From Chionoecetes opilio (Eukaryota > Arthropoda > Malacostraca > Decapoda > Majidae), in assembly GCA_016584305.1 (NCBI GenBank), contig JACEEZ010024172.1, forward strand, positions 245,626-309,625: a DNA stretch of 64,000 nt, read 5' to 3'. Under the pieces are notes generated by a model. It did not search any database and was not told where the DNA came from. It worked only from the letters and a program-made list of their open reading frames with translations. The stretch's first letter is position 1. Each line of letters opens with the position of its first letter. Below are positions 11,105 through 21,351 of the stretch, in pieces. The position numbers were made by a program, and so were the translations under genes.

Positions 11105-12425
11105 TCAGAACATAAGAACATAAGAACATAAGGAAGCTACAAGAGGCCATGAGACATAAAAACATAAGAACATAAGAAAATAAGGAAGCTACAAGAGGCC
11201 GTGAGACATAAAAACATAAGAACATAAGAAAATAAGGAAGATTAAGATTTTCATCCTATCTAGACACTTTGCAAGTATCAACTACAAGGTTATTGACTAT
11301 ACAAAGCGCCGCCACGTCAGCACGAACTAGGCGGACTCGAACCGCTGACCGAATGCGCAGGGACTCTGCACATTGCAAGCTCACGTCTCTACCAACCTTG
11401 CCACCCTGACGGGCTAAGAAAATAAGGAACCTACAAGAGACCGTGAGACATAAAACATAAAAACATAAGAAAATAAGGAACCTACAAGAGACCGTGAGAC
11501 ATAAAACATAAAAACATAAGAAAATAAGGAAGCTACAAGAGGCCGTGAGACATAAGAACATAAGAAAATAAGGAAGCTACAAGAGGCCGTGAGACATAAA
11601 CTAAACATAAGAAATAAAGGGAAGCTACAAGAGACCGTGAGACATAAAACATAAAAACATAAGAAAATAAGGAAGCTACAAGAGGCCATGAGACATAAGA
11701 ACATAAGAAAATAAGGAAGCTACAAGAGACCATGAGACATAAAAACATAAGAACATAAGAAAATAAGGAAGCTACAAGAGGCCGTGAGACATAAAAACAT
11801 AAAACATAAGAAAATAAGGAAGCTACAAGAGCCGAGACATAAAATAAGAACATAAGAACATAAGAACAGACATAAGAACATAAGAAACATAAAAAAAGGA
11901 AGCTACAAGAGGCCGTGAGACATAAAAACATTAAAACATAAGAAAATAAGGAAGCTACAAGAGGCCATGAGACATAAGTAAACATAAGAAGACAAACGAG
12001 ACATAAATAAGAAAATAAGGAAGCTACAAGAGGCCATGAGACATAAGAACATAAGAACATAAGAAAATAAGGAAGCTACAAGAGGCCATGAGACATAAAC
12101 AAAAAAAAAAGAGTACAAAGCCCATAACAAGAAAAATAAGGAAGCTACAAGAGACCATGAGACATAAAAACATAAGAACATAAGAAAATAAGGAAGCTAC
12201 AAGAGGCCGTGAGACATAAAAACATAAGAACATAAGAAAATAAGGAAGCTACAAGAGGCCGTGAGACATAAGAACATAAGAACATAAGAAAATAAGGAAG
12301 CTACAAGAGGCCATGAGACATAAAAACATAAAAACATAAGAAAATAAGGAAGCTATAAGAGGCCGTGAGACATAAGAACATAAGAACATAAGAAAATAAG
12401 GAAGCTACAAGAGGCCATGAGACAT
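11105..12425 (-). repeat. LINE-tail minisatellite (ACATAAGAA family)
   Basis: Some twenty-five variable units of ACATAAGAAAATAAGGAAGC plus TACAAGAGGCCGTGAGACAT. This is the LINE 3' tail expanded in tandem. It is interrupted by a SINE at 11240-11416. Long frames across it are repeat artefacts. Confidence 0.9.
11240..11416 (-). mobile_element. tRNA-derived SINE inside the LINE-tail array
   Basis: Minus-strand box A TGGCAAGGTTGGTAGAGACG and box B GGTTCGAGTCC spaced as in a tRNA, followed by about 90 bases of unrelated tail. Confidence 0.7.
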
Positions 12426-12683
12426 ACAAGTGGTAGTTACTGTGTTCCTGATACCTTGGCCTGTCTGTCTGTCTGCCTATCTGTATTGACAGCACTACCA
12501 ACATTCCCTTTTTATATCAAACATAAACTTCATCCCATCCGTAAGTGTTCACTGCCTAGTATGCAGATGTACGGTATATGCAATGCTACCACCACCAAAG
12601 TTAATAAATTAGTGGATACCATATTACTGGTTCTCATGCAGCCAGAAATTCACACAAATTACGAGGAGGTACTTAATAACACC

Positions 12684-12899
12684 ATAGTCGCTATACGTTA
12701 CGTTAGCAAAAATGGGGCCCCTTCACTTCCCCCTTCCGAATGCACGGGATTGGCTGAGGTGTTGGGTGTTGGGTGAGAATGCCTTACTCCAAGTTCCGCC
12801 CTAAACCCCCAACACCCAAAACCTCAGCCAATCCCGTGTGTTCAGAAGAGGGGAGAGAGAGAGCCCAAGTTTCGCCAACTTAACGTGCGGCGAGCATAG
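12684..12899. mobile_element. Foldback MITE family A, copy 1
   Basis: Arms of about 95 bp containing GGATTGGCTGAGGTGTTGGG and its complement; outer ends resemble TATAGTCGCC...GGCGACTATA. The left end is diverged. Confidence 0.85.
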
Positions 12900-12952
12900 C
12901 ATGTGTGTTCTCCGTGAAAAGGCCTACACCAGCTCTAGGCAGCAGTCCTCAC

Positions 12953-13143
12953 CTGATTGGAGACAGGTTTCGGGGGAGTCTGGAGGGTCTGCGTGGCTGT
13001 TGAGGGCTGTCACCAGGTACTCCACGGACACCTGACTCAAGTGGTAGCCGGGGGTCTGCTGCGGGCCCCCTCGGATCAGATGCTGCACCTCGCGCAGCTT
13101 GTCGTGAAGGCGGGACATGATCTCCTGTAGTTTCCGCCCAGGC
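12953..13143 (-). CDS. HTT: HTT exon cc, C-HEAT
   Basis: Acceptor CCCTTTCAG, donor CAATCAG|GTGAGG. One base completes Lys at entry and the exon ends in phase 1. It encodes PGRKLQEIMSRLHDKLREVQ, then GYHLSQVSVEYLVTALNSHA and DPPDSPETCLQS. The vertebrate counterparts are GRKLSIIRGIVEQEIQ and [20 protein letters not shown]. Foldback MITEs flank it on both sides. Confidence 0.93.
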
Positions 13144-13205
13144 CTGAAAGGGTAAGTATAGTTTTGAACAGTCAGCAAGTCAGCACAGCAGCAATATATA
13201 TATAT

Positions 13206-13421
13206 ATAGTCGCCACACGTTAAGTTGGCGAAAATGGTGCCCCTTCACTCCCCCCTTCCGAACACACGGGATTGGCTGAGGTGTTGGGTGTTGGGGCTTT
13301 AGGGCGGAACATAGAGTAAGGCATTCTCACCCAACACCCAACACCTCAGCCAATCCCGTGCGTTCGGAAGAGGGGAGTGAAGGGGCCCCATTTCCGCTAC
13401 CTTAACGTGCGGCGACTATAG
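13206..13421. mobile_element. Foldback MITE family A, copy 2
   Basis: Starts TAGTCGCCACACGTTAAGTT and ends ACGTGCGGCGACTATA, with the palindromic GATTGGCTGAGG arms. It is 60 bp upstream of an HTT acceptor. Confidence 0.9.
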
Positions 13422-13639
13422 TTAGTGCAAAGTGGTAATAGAGTTGAGAGTAAAATATAGTGTATAAAATATTAGCTCACATAAAGATATGAGTATGAAG
13501 TCATTACAGAACTAAGGAGAACACATTTTCATCCTCTTTTTATATAAGTTACGCATAATACTCGTATTCTCCCTGAAGAAGTACATACATTTATCGATAT
13601 GAAATCATGCATGTATTGTGATATTTTCTAGTGTTTCCC

Positions 13640-13805
13640 AATTAACCTGCACTAAATTGGCACACACGCCTTTTTTATATTCCCTCACTGTCTTCTTTAT
13701 AGGGACTGGCAGTTAAGCGACCTTTTTGTTACTTCTTTTTTGTTTCCCTTGGCCAGTTCTATGTGATGGGGAAAAAAAAAAAAGGAAAAAAAAAAGAAAA
13801 AAAAA
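13640..13805 (-). mobile_element. Dispersed LINE-like tail fragment (GGGACTGGCAGTTAAG family)
   Basis: Shares CTTTATAGGGACTGGCAGTT, then CTTGGCCAGTTC and poly(A) with copies at 17895, 22170, 22760, 27300, 56030, 56215, 58500 and 62800. Confidence 0.6.
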
Positions 13806-13842
13806 AAAAAAAAAGAGGCGGAGAGAAGGCAGAGTAACGCAC

Positions 13843-13976
13843 TTTGAGGTGAGGTAGGGCGGTGGCTTGTCCCGCGGCAGGCTGAGCAGGTGGCCGCTGT
13901 GGGGGTTCCCGGGGACAGGCAGCAGCAGAGTCTGAGTCAAGAGAGCCGTGATACCTCGCACCGCCAAGGAGAGACT
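13843..13976 (-). CDS. HTT: HTT exon bb, C-HEAT
   Basis: Acceptor CCTGCACAG, donor CTCAAA|GTGCGT. It starts in phase 0 and ends in phase 2. It encodes SLSLAVRGITALLTQTLLLP, then VPGNPHSGHLLSLPRDKPPP YLTS in two parts. Vertebrates have [26 protein letters not shown] and PRNKPLKAL. Confidence 0.95.
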
Positions 13977-14028
13977 CTGTGCAGGGAGAAAAAGTATTGG
14001 GTGATCACTCTTTTTGTATATAGTACAC

Positions 14029-14180
14029 ATAAGAACATAAGAAAATAAGGAAGCTACAAGAGGCCGTGAGACTTACACGAGGTAGTTCCTGTTACTTAAC
14101 TCTACCTACATCCACCTCTCTTCCCTATCTATAAATTTATCCACTCCTTTTAAAGACCCCTATAGACTCGGCCCATTACA
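14029..14180 (-). mobile_element. LINE 3' tail fragment
   Basis: ACATAAGAAAATAAGGAAGC tail plus the reverse of the LINE C-terminal segment. Followed at 14195-14350 by another LINE end (plus strand, GATCTGGCAGCATTGGGCAT). Confidence 0.6.
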
Positions 14181-14404
14181 CAATCAAGGAAACAAAGCTG
14201 AATAGACATGGAGGCAGTGTATTGAAGAGGATCTGGCAGCATTGGGCATTGAAGAAGTTGAGGCAATGAAGAATAGTTAGAAGCGTATCATCGGCCGTCT
14301 AACCTCATAAGATATAATGAGAAAATTTGACACTAAACAGAAAGAAGAAGAAACCTTATCTAGTACACCACTTTTATTGCAGCAGCTCAATGACACAATG
14401 AACC

Positions 14405-15562
14405 TACACTCTAAATGTAATTATGTAATGTCCTAATAAGTTCTGTATGTTCTGTAATGTCCTAATAAGTTCTGTATGTTCTGTAATGTCCTAATAAGTT
14501 TTGTATGTTCTGTAATGTCCTAATAAGTTATGTATGTTCTGTAATGTCCTAATAAGTTTTGTATGTTCTGTAATGTCCAAATAAGTTATGTATGTTCTGC
14601 AATGTCCTAATAAGTTTTGTATGTTCTGTAATGTCCTAATAAGTTTTGTATGTTCTGTAATGTCCAAATAAGTTATGTATGTTCTGCAATGTCCTAATAA
14701 GTTATGTATGTTCTGTAATGTCCTAATAAGTTTTGTATGTTCTGTAATGTCCAAATAAGTTATGTATGTTCTGTAATGTCCTAATAAGTTATGTATGTTC
14801 TGCAATGTCCTAATAAGTTTTGTATGTTCTGTAATGTCCTAATAAGTTTTGTATGTTCTGTAATGTCCTAATAAGTTATGTATGTTCTGTAATGTCCTAA
14901 TAAGTTATGTATGTTCTGTAATGTCCTAATAAGTTTTGTATGTTCTGTAATGTCCTAATAAGCTATGTATGTTCTGTAATGTCCTAATAAGTTTTGTATG
15001 TTCTGTAATGTCCTAATAAGTTATGTATGTTCTGTAATGTCCTAATAAGTTATGTATGTTCTGCAATGTCCTAATAAGTTTTGTATGTTCTGTAATGTCC
15101 TAATAAGCTATGTATGTTCTGTAATGTCCTAATAAGTTTTGTATGTTCTGTAATGTCCTAATAAGTTATGTATGTTCTGTAATGTCCTAATAAGTTATGT
15201 ATGTTCTGTAATGTCCTAATAAGTTATGTATGTTCTGTAATGTCCTAATAAGTTATGTATGTTCTGTAATGTCCTAATAAGTTATGTATGTTCTGTAATG
15301 TCCTAATAAGTTATGTATGTTCTGTAATGTCCTAATAAGTTATGTATGTTCTGTAATGTCCTAATAAGTTATGTATGTTCTGTAATGTCCTAATAAGTTT
15401 TGTATGTTCTGTAATGTCCTAATAAGCTATGTATGTTCTGTAATGTCCTAATAAGTTCTGTATGTTCTGTAATGTCCTAATAAGTTATGTATGTTCTGTA
15501 ATGTCCTAATAAGTTCTGCAATGTCCTAATAAGTTTTGTATGTTCTGTAATGTCCTAATAAG
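14405..15562 (+). repeat. 29-bp minisatellite, about 40 copies
   Basis: Unit TGTCCTAATAAGTTTTGTAT plus GTTCTGTAA, with TTTTG/TTATG variants in mixed order, which suggests higher-order shuffling. Confidence 0.95.
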
Positions 15563-15639
15563 TAAAAGAAGTATCAGATTCTTACCCTCCACAAGTCCTG
15601 GGGAGGAACCAAGTCACAAAAGCAGCAGTTATATACCAA

Positions 15640-15830
15640 AATAGGTCACCCAGCGGAATGAGTTAGTCACCCACTAACACATGTGGAATAGCCAGGACAG
15701 TGAAATTATAGATGCCAAAAATATTCATGTTTTAAAGCTAAGATTGACCAATTGAGACAAGGAGATGGGAGCCTACCACTGTAACTCATTTCCCGTACAT
15801 CACAACTAGGTAAATACAAACTCCTCCCAA
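15640..15830 (+). mobile_element. LINE ORF2 C-terminal remnant
   Basis: Reads HMWNSQDSEIIDAKNIHV, then a stop, and ends with the ACAACTAGGTAAATACAA tail. A close relative lies at 28225-28375. Confidence 0.65.
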
Positions 15831-16022
15831 TAGCCAGTCTCACCTCTTATAGACAATGAGCAAAAAGGACAAATAGATAAATGAAATACATACAAAAAAG
15901 CTCACATACTCCTACCAATAGACAATCTCACCTCCTCTTATAGACAATGAAGAGATAACTGAAATACATCTATAAGTAGGAGTAGGAATTTAGAATCATT
16001 AAGTTAAAGCTTTACCAGGTTA

Positions 16023-16236
16023 ATTAACCCCTTCGCGCCCATATTTTTCCTTTGCTATGAAAAATTGTATGTTGCCGAGCTATAAAATTATGAAAAATAA
16101 CTGAATATACCAAATTAGTTATTCGACAAGGATACTAAACAGGTCATATCTATAAAGTATTGCTTATATTCACTAAAAATTGTCTAATGGTAGCCAAATT
16201 ACAATGGAAATAAAGTTATGGATCTCAAAGGGTTAA
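16023..16236 (+). mobile_element. piggyBac-like MITE copy 2
   Basis: TTAACCCCTTCGCGCCCATA to CTCAAAGGGTTAA, about 210 bp. It ends at the donor of the HTT exon at 16249, contributing intron bases right after the splice site. Confidence 0.8.
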
Positions 16237-16248
16237 TAAAATTAATAC

Positions 16249-16372
16249 CAGGTTAATGAAGGGCAGCTCCTCCACAGGTGTGCTCTCGTTAGGGGTGGAG
16301 TTGAGCACCGACAGCAGGGCCATCCACGTCTCCTCAAACTGCTGCCGCCCAATCCACCCAAACAGCTCCACT
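16249..16372 (-). CDS. HTT: HTT exon aa, C-HEAT
   Basis: Acceptor TGTCTTGCAG, donor AACCTG|GTATTA. One base completes Arg at entry and the exon ends in phase 0. It encodes VELFGWIGRQQFEETWMALL, then SVLNSTPNESTPVEELPFIN, matching vertebrate [20 protein letters not shown]. A piggyBac-like MITE (16023-16236) ends 7 bp below the donor hexamer. Confidence 0.97.
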
Positions 16373-16458
16373 CTGCAAGACATGACCAATACATAAATCC
16401 ACCCTAGGAAAAAAATCACTTTGTCCGTCATCAACCAGTATCACATTGATTTTTCTTG

Positions 16459-16679
16459 TTAATCACTACTTCCTTCATGACCAGATCTTTCCATTAATAT
16501 ATAAAATCATCTGTTGTTAGCTATAAATTTACGAGAAGTAACTTAATAAATATATCAAATTAGGTAGTGGACAAGGATACTAAACAGGTCATATCTATAA
16601 ATAATGCTAATATTCACAAAAACATCTAATGGTAGTCAAATTACAATAGAGATTATGTTCTGGGCCTCAAGGGGTTAAT
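16459..16679 (+). mobile_element. piggyBac-like MITE copy 3, left end diverged
   Basis: Right end TTCTGGGCCTCAAGGGGTTAA (21-bp region, first bases TTCTGGGCCTC) is well preserved; the left end is degenerate. Confidence 0.65.
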
Positions 16680-16713
16680 GTTCCTTGCTAATCACTACTT
16701 AATGCGTATATAC

Positions 16714-16890
16714 CTGAAGATGAACTGCTTGAGAACATCTGCCTCCTGAAGCAAGTCCACAGGTACCTCGGGCAGGGAGGTGCTGTGTTCCCCAGAGAAC
16801 TGTGGCGCCCAGCCCAGCGCCCACAGGTCGGGGGGCACCCGCACCACGCTGTTCAGGGCAGGCACGCGGCCCACGCCCATGATGATGCCC
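16714..16890 (-). CDS. HTT: HTT exon z, C-HEAT, counterpart of nuclear export region
   Basis: Acceptor CTCCCTCCAG, donor ATCTTCAG|GTATAT. One base completes Arg at entry and the exon ends in phase 2. It encodes GIIMGVGRVPALNSVVRVPP, then LWALGWAPQFSG and VPVDLLQEADVLKQFIF. Vertebrates have IIISLARLPL, VNSYTRVPPLVWKLGW and IPVEFLQEKEVFKEFIYR. A 26-bp minisatellite fills the intron immediately upstream of the acceptor. Confidence 0.97.
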
Positions 16891-16902
16891 CTGGAGGGAG
16901 GC

Positions 16903-17297
16903 AGAAAATACACAGACATCTTACTAAGGGGAAAATACACAGACATCTTACTAAGGAGAAAATACACAGACATCTTACTAAGGAGAAAATACACAGACAT
17001 CTTACTAAGGGGAAAATACACAGACATCTTACTAAGGAGAAAATACACAGACATCTTACTAAGGGGAAAATACACAGACATCTTACTAAGGGGAAAATAC
17101 ACAGACATCTTACTAAGGAGAAAATACACAGACATCTTACTAAGGGGAAAATACACAGACATCTTACTAAGGGGAAAATACACAGACATCTTACTAAGGA
17201 GAAAATACACAGACATCTTACTAAGGGGAAAATACACAGACATCTTACTAAGGGGAAAATACACAGACATCTTACTAAGGAGAAAATACACAGACAT
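16903..17297 (+). repeat. 26-bp minisatellite at an HTT acceptor
   Basis: About fifteen units GAAAATACACAGACATCTTA plus CTAAGG, with GGG/GGA variants in patterned order. It begins 12 bp upstream of the acceptor at 16890, so it fills the branch-point region. Confidence 0.95.
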
Positions 17298-17339
17298 ACT
17301 ACGTGTGAAGATATGCATAACCAGTAAGACGCCTTAATC

Positions 17340-17895
17340 GGCGAAGGACGAGCGAGCCCGTAGAAACCCGCCGCACGTGCGCACGTGTGGCGTCACCCGT
17401 AGTTTGACCTGTGTGACATTGCTAGGTGTGTGGTCTCAAACCACACACCAAATTTCAACTTAGTCGGTACAGCCGTTTCTCAGCTATAGCAAGATAACGT
17501 TGTCTGACACCCCTCACGCGCCATGCTGACCCCTCACGTGAGACAAAATATGTCAAGCACAAATAGGGATTGAATTGGGGGGCTATCAGATGGCGAAGAC
17601 CGCTTGTTAATCGGAAGTGGGATTCCAAAGATATAAGCTCCTGAAAAGCGTGACGGTCGGTCGTGTCGGGTCGGCCGCTTATCCCGGAAAAATCCGAGTG
17701 AGTGAGGACTCGCGAGCACTTTGCGCTCGCTCGTAATTATAGCTTTGTTACGGAAAATTCCTTGTCTTGACTTAGGGCAAGGGAGGGAAGAATACAATAA
17801 AATAAAGGGCAAGTGAGGGCAAAATACAATGAAATAAGAAATATTAATGAAAATAATACAATATGAAAAGAATACAAGGGCAAACAATACACCTC
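17340..17895. other. Intron sequence, no feature recognised
   Basis: Moderate GC at 17340-17760 (GCGAAGGACGAGCGAGCCCG), then AT-rich. No coding similarity or terminal repeats recognised. Probably an old element. Confidence 0.3.
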
Positions 17896-17896
17896 A

Positions 17897-18045
17897 ACTA
17901 AATTGGCCCACACCCTATTTTATTTCTCTCACTGTCTTCTTTATAGGGACTGCCAGTTAAGCGCACTTTTTTGTAACTTCTTTTTTTTTGCTCTTGGCCA
18001 GTCCTTTGTGATGTAAAAAAAAAAAAAAAAAAATAATAATTTTAA
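17897..18045 (-). mobile_element. LINE-like tail fragment with poly(A), next to HTT donor
   Basis: TTTATAGGGACTGCCAGTTA, CTTGGCCAGTCCTTTGTGAT and an A-rich end. It lies 20 bp below the donor of the exon at 18066. Confidence 0.6.
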
Positions 18046-18065
18046 AAAGGATAAAAACCACGCAC

Positions 18066-18205
18066 CTGATGGGCACGGCGACACAGGGGGCAGGTGACGC
18101 AGGTTGCCGGCCTCCAGCCACACCGCCAGCTGCATCAGTCTGCGGCACGCCACCAGCAGGCTGCTCTCCCCGCCACCCAGGCACTGACTCAGGGCACCCG
18201 GCAGA
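18066..18205 (-). CDS. HTT: HTT exon y, C-HEAT, with 1-nt frameshift
   Basis: Acceptor GTGTTGTCAG, donor CCATCAG|GTGCGT. The incoming phase gives LPGALSQCLGGGESSLLVAC, then RRLMQLAVWLEAGNLRHLP. The outgoing phase required by the next exon gives AVPIR-GIIMG. The two frames differ by one base and meet at the C5 run (plus strand GGGGG 18086-18090). The exon is 140 nt where 141 would keep frame. One missing C fits a homopolymer error; a real disabling mutation is unlikely because exons downstream stay open. Confidence 0.88.
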
Positions 18206-18640
18206 CTGACAACACACAGACAAAGAGTTAAGTAGTAACCTCTAATGGAAAACTAAAGGTATAAAACTACCTAGGTAAAAAAGAAAAAAAAAAAAAAAAA
18301 AAAGGTAAAAACACCAGGTAATAAAGGTCTAAAAGGTCAATCTAGATCCTGGAGTTATCAATTCCAGGTTGTTTTCAGATTCTGTTTTGCCAAAGAAATA
18401 TTTTGCCAAAAGAAATATAAATAATAAAAATCCTATATAAAACATTTATTAATTAACCTCCACTAATAACAGCCTTCCGTCATTGCCCCCGCTGGCCTGG
18501 CTGTGGGGCCCTACCAAGGATAACACAACATCAGTAGTTAGTGATCTATTAGTATTTCTTTTCCTGTATCCTGTACTACATTCTTATAGTATCCTGTATT
18601 CCTGCATCCTGTATATTCTTATAGTATTCTGTATCCTGTA

Positions 18641-19307
18641 CAGGGAAGTCCCGTTATACAAGCATTCGGTATACGAGAAATCAATGATACGAGCTGAGTA
18701 AATTAGGGTCTGTTTTCAATAAACGAGATCGAAAATCCAATGCTACGACATTCAAACATTGTGTTTGTTGTGTTTGGTATAGTTTTGTAGCGGTCCCAAG
18801 GTTGGTGCCGCACACCTGGCTAATTACCCTTCAGGTCACGCCTTGATTGGGGTGACCTGACTGGGGTCAACTAAAATCCCCCTTTTTCCAACTCGGGAGT
18901 CCTGTATTCAGTCAGTTACCTACCAACCACTACAGTGAGAGGAACACCACTCCTCCTCTCCCTGTGTTCCTCTCACTGTAGTGGTTGGTAGGTAACTGAC
19001 TGAATACAGGACTCCCGGGCTGGACAAAGGGGGATTTTGGTTGACCCCAGTCAGGTCACCCCAAGCAAGGCGTGACCTGAAGGGTAATTAGCCAGGTGTG
19101 CAGCCTGACCTTTAGGGGTAATTAGCCAGATGTACGGCCCCAACCTTGGGACCGCTACAGTTTATTTTAGCTTGAAAAACATGTCTTTGATGGGGTCCTG
19201 GAACCAAACCTATATTTTACCATTAGTTATGTATTTCGCTATACGAGATTTCGCTTTACGAGTATGCCAGGTGGAACCTAACTACTCGTATCTTCGGGAC
19301 TTCCCTG
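18641..19307. mobile_element. pogo/Tigger-like MITE with nested foldback
   Basis: CAGGGAAGTCCCGTTATACA at 18641 and CGGGACTTCCCTG ending at 19307, flanked by TA. GCATTCGGTATACGAG-type subterminal repeats are typical of pogo/Tigger ends. A second palindromic element is inserted at 18788-19159. Confidence 0.8.
18788..19159. mobile_element. Nested foldback element
   Basis: TAGCGGTCCCAAGGTTGG at one end, CCAACCTTGGGACCGCTA at the other, arms of about 160 bp. It interrupts the pogo-like element and has partial relatives at 41780-42030. Confidence 0.75.
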
Positions 19308-19356
19308 TATATTCTTATTGTATCCTGTATATTCTTATAGTATCCTGTGTCCCTAC

Positions 19357-19556
19357 CTTGGCAGTGCCCTGGGCTTGACAAGGTGTTGGGCGGCGGCATG
19401 CAGCGCGGCCACCACCGAGCACACGTAGGAGGCCCGGTCCGGCAGTCCCAGCAGGCCCGTCAGGGTGCCACAGCGCAGCACAGCATCCACACAGCTCAGG
19501 CACAGTCCCGCCACTTCAATGCTGACACAGCGCAGCCACACTTGCCAATGCAGGTA
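19357..19556 (-). CDS. HTT: HTT exon x, C-HEAT
   Basis: Acceptor GTCACCTCAG, donor CCAAG|GTAGGG. It starts in phase 0 and ends in phase 2. It encodes YLHWQVWLRCVSIEVAGLCL, then SCVDAVLRCGTLTGLLGLPD and ALHAAAQHLVKPRALP. It aligns with the vertebrate [20 protein letters not shown] block. A pogo-like element sits about 50 bp below the donor. Confidence 0.93.
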
Positions 19557-20207
19557 CTGAGGTGACACACAGATTGGAGGTGAGGTTCATTATTTGTTGA
19601 AATGTCCTGTGTTTCGTGACTCAAGAAAGAAGTTTTTGCATAAATATTATTATACTATTTATAATTTGTCACTTAGGATTGTCACTTAGTTTTAGCACAA
19701 ATGAAATTAATTCAATAAAATCAATTACATAAATAAAATGCATCATGAAAAATCTAATGTATGTATTGCATGGGTAAGTATATGTAGAAGAAAAAAATAA
19801 ACATATGTACTGTATGCCAGTCCGAGGAAAGGTGAAATAGAAGAGCAGACAAGATCTAACATATCACAGTGGTTTGACTTTTAATCGCACACTGAGAAAA
19901 TACACATTACATGCATAATGCCTACAACAATAAACATATTCATCTCACTTCTGTAGCAACAATAAGGATAATAATGGGAAGTAGAAATGATGGATCTCTG
20001 CAGCGTATTGTTAGGTCAATAATTCATAAAACCATGCAGCCGTATTATAAAACTAAATGATTAAAAAATAGTGAATGTAATAGCTAACAGTATGAGAGAG
20101 AGGTCGACATCAGCCTGTCAAAGGTGAACGTGACAACACTGCGGGAATCCCACCACTCCACCCCAGGGGCCAAGATAAAATGGGCCGACTATAGTATGTA
20201 TCAATAT
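19557..20207. other. HTT intron, nothing recognised
   Basis: AT-rich intron sequence without coding similarity, tandem repeats or terminal repeats that I can see. Confidence 0.4.
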
Positions 20208-21231
20208 CAGAGCTGGGCGCGCAATTTTTTTTCCTTAGTCCGCAAAGCGCAAATTTTTGCGATCGAGTCCGCAAAGCGCAAAAGTGCTAAATTCTCGAAA
20301 AAAGGCGGAGCGCAAGCGCAAAAGCGCAAATTTCTAGCGCAAAAAAAAAACTAGACCCCAAATTAAAAAACTTAAAGCGCAAACATAAAAGTTAAAGCGC
20401 AAACCTCGTTTTTTAGTGTGCAAACTGAAAAATTCTATGTTAAATTAATATAAAGTGTATAAATGATTAAAAAATTGAATGTTTACAGTATTTGAAGCAT
20501 TTATTGAACACAAGTTTATATAAAAAATAAGATAATACTGTCAAAACAACACAAAATTGTTGAAAAATGAAAATACATAATACTAATATTAGTCCTCCTC
20601 GTCACTGTCCTCCAGCTCCCACCGACCCTTGAGGAGGTTCATGTTACCCTTGAGGAACACCAGCTTCTCCAAGTTCTTGGCCGTCAGACTCGATCGCTTT
20701 GGCCTCATGATGTCTGAGCCCATGCTGAACAGCCGCTCTACCGCCGCTGAGGAGGGCACTGGAGTGTTGTACCTGATGAACAGGGCCACCCAGATCTGCC
20801 TGTGCTCCATGGGAAACATGTCAGGTGACAGAGGCACGTTATCCTGGACGTCCAGCTGGGTCCAGGAGTGCAAGTTCTTCTCCAGTTCCTCGTCCACGTC
20901 CCCGTCCAGCTCGCACTGCTTGCAGCTCTCTGTGCCACACTCGACCGTGGCATGAGCTTGCTCTTTTCTGCAGCGTTTTTTAAATAAAAAGTGAACTTAA
21001 ATATAAATGCTATATTTGACGTATCTTTTAATTTTTTGATTTTACATTATTTGAGTTTCTCGGCAAAGTTTTTCTGCTAAGTTTGCGCATTTGCGGACTT
21101 ATAAAATATCGAGAGCGCAAACTCCAAAAGCGCAAATTTTCGGCGTTTTGCACAGAGCGCAAATATTTTATATGGAACGCAATTTGCGCTTTTGCGCATT
21201 TGCGCTTTTGTTTGCGCTCCGCCCAGCTCTG
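20208..21231 (-). mobile_element. hAT-family transposon, internally deleted, with TSD
   Basis: Terminal inverted repeat CAGAGCTGGGCG begins at 20208 and its complement ends at 21231. The flanks carry a perfect 8-bp target duplication ATCAATAT (20200-20207 and 21232-21239), the size diagnostic for hAT. GCGCAAA motifs crowd both subterminal regions and probably bind transposase. At 1,024 bp it is too short for a full transposase of about 600 residues. Confidence 0.93.
20589..20897 (-). pseudogene. hAT transposase C-terminal dimerisation domain remnant
   Basis: About 100 codons ending in TAA/TAG at 20589 encode the hATC signature: a WVALFIRYNTPVPSSAAVER block, then LFSMGSDIMRPKRSSLTAKN and LEKLVFLKGN. 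The frame runs upstream to about 20990 without a BED finger or catalytic core. This is the tail of a transposase left inside an internally deleted element. Confidence 0.9.
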
Positions 21232-21351
21232 ATCAATATCAATGTCACCTAGAATATGATCTGATAAATGAACTCTTACACTGCTTGGGGTGGCAATAGT
21301 ATGGGTTAGGTTAGCAATCATTACAACCAGAGTGACCTGCCTGGCACCGGG

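Noticed and set aside
11240..11416. Functional tRNA gene
   Set aside because: Box A and B are present, but the acceptor stem does not close and the sequence continues into a SINE-like tail.
14405..15562. CRISPR-like direct repeats of 29 bp
   Set aside because: Units are contiguous with no spacers, and the context is eukaryotic intron; this is a minisatellite.
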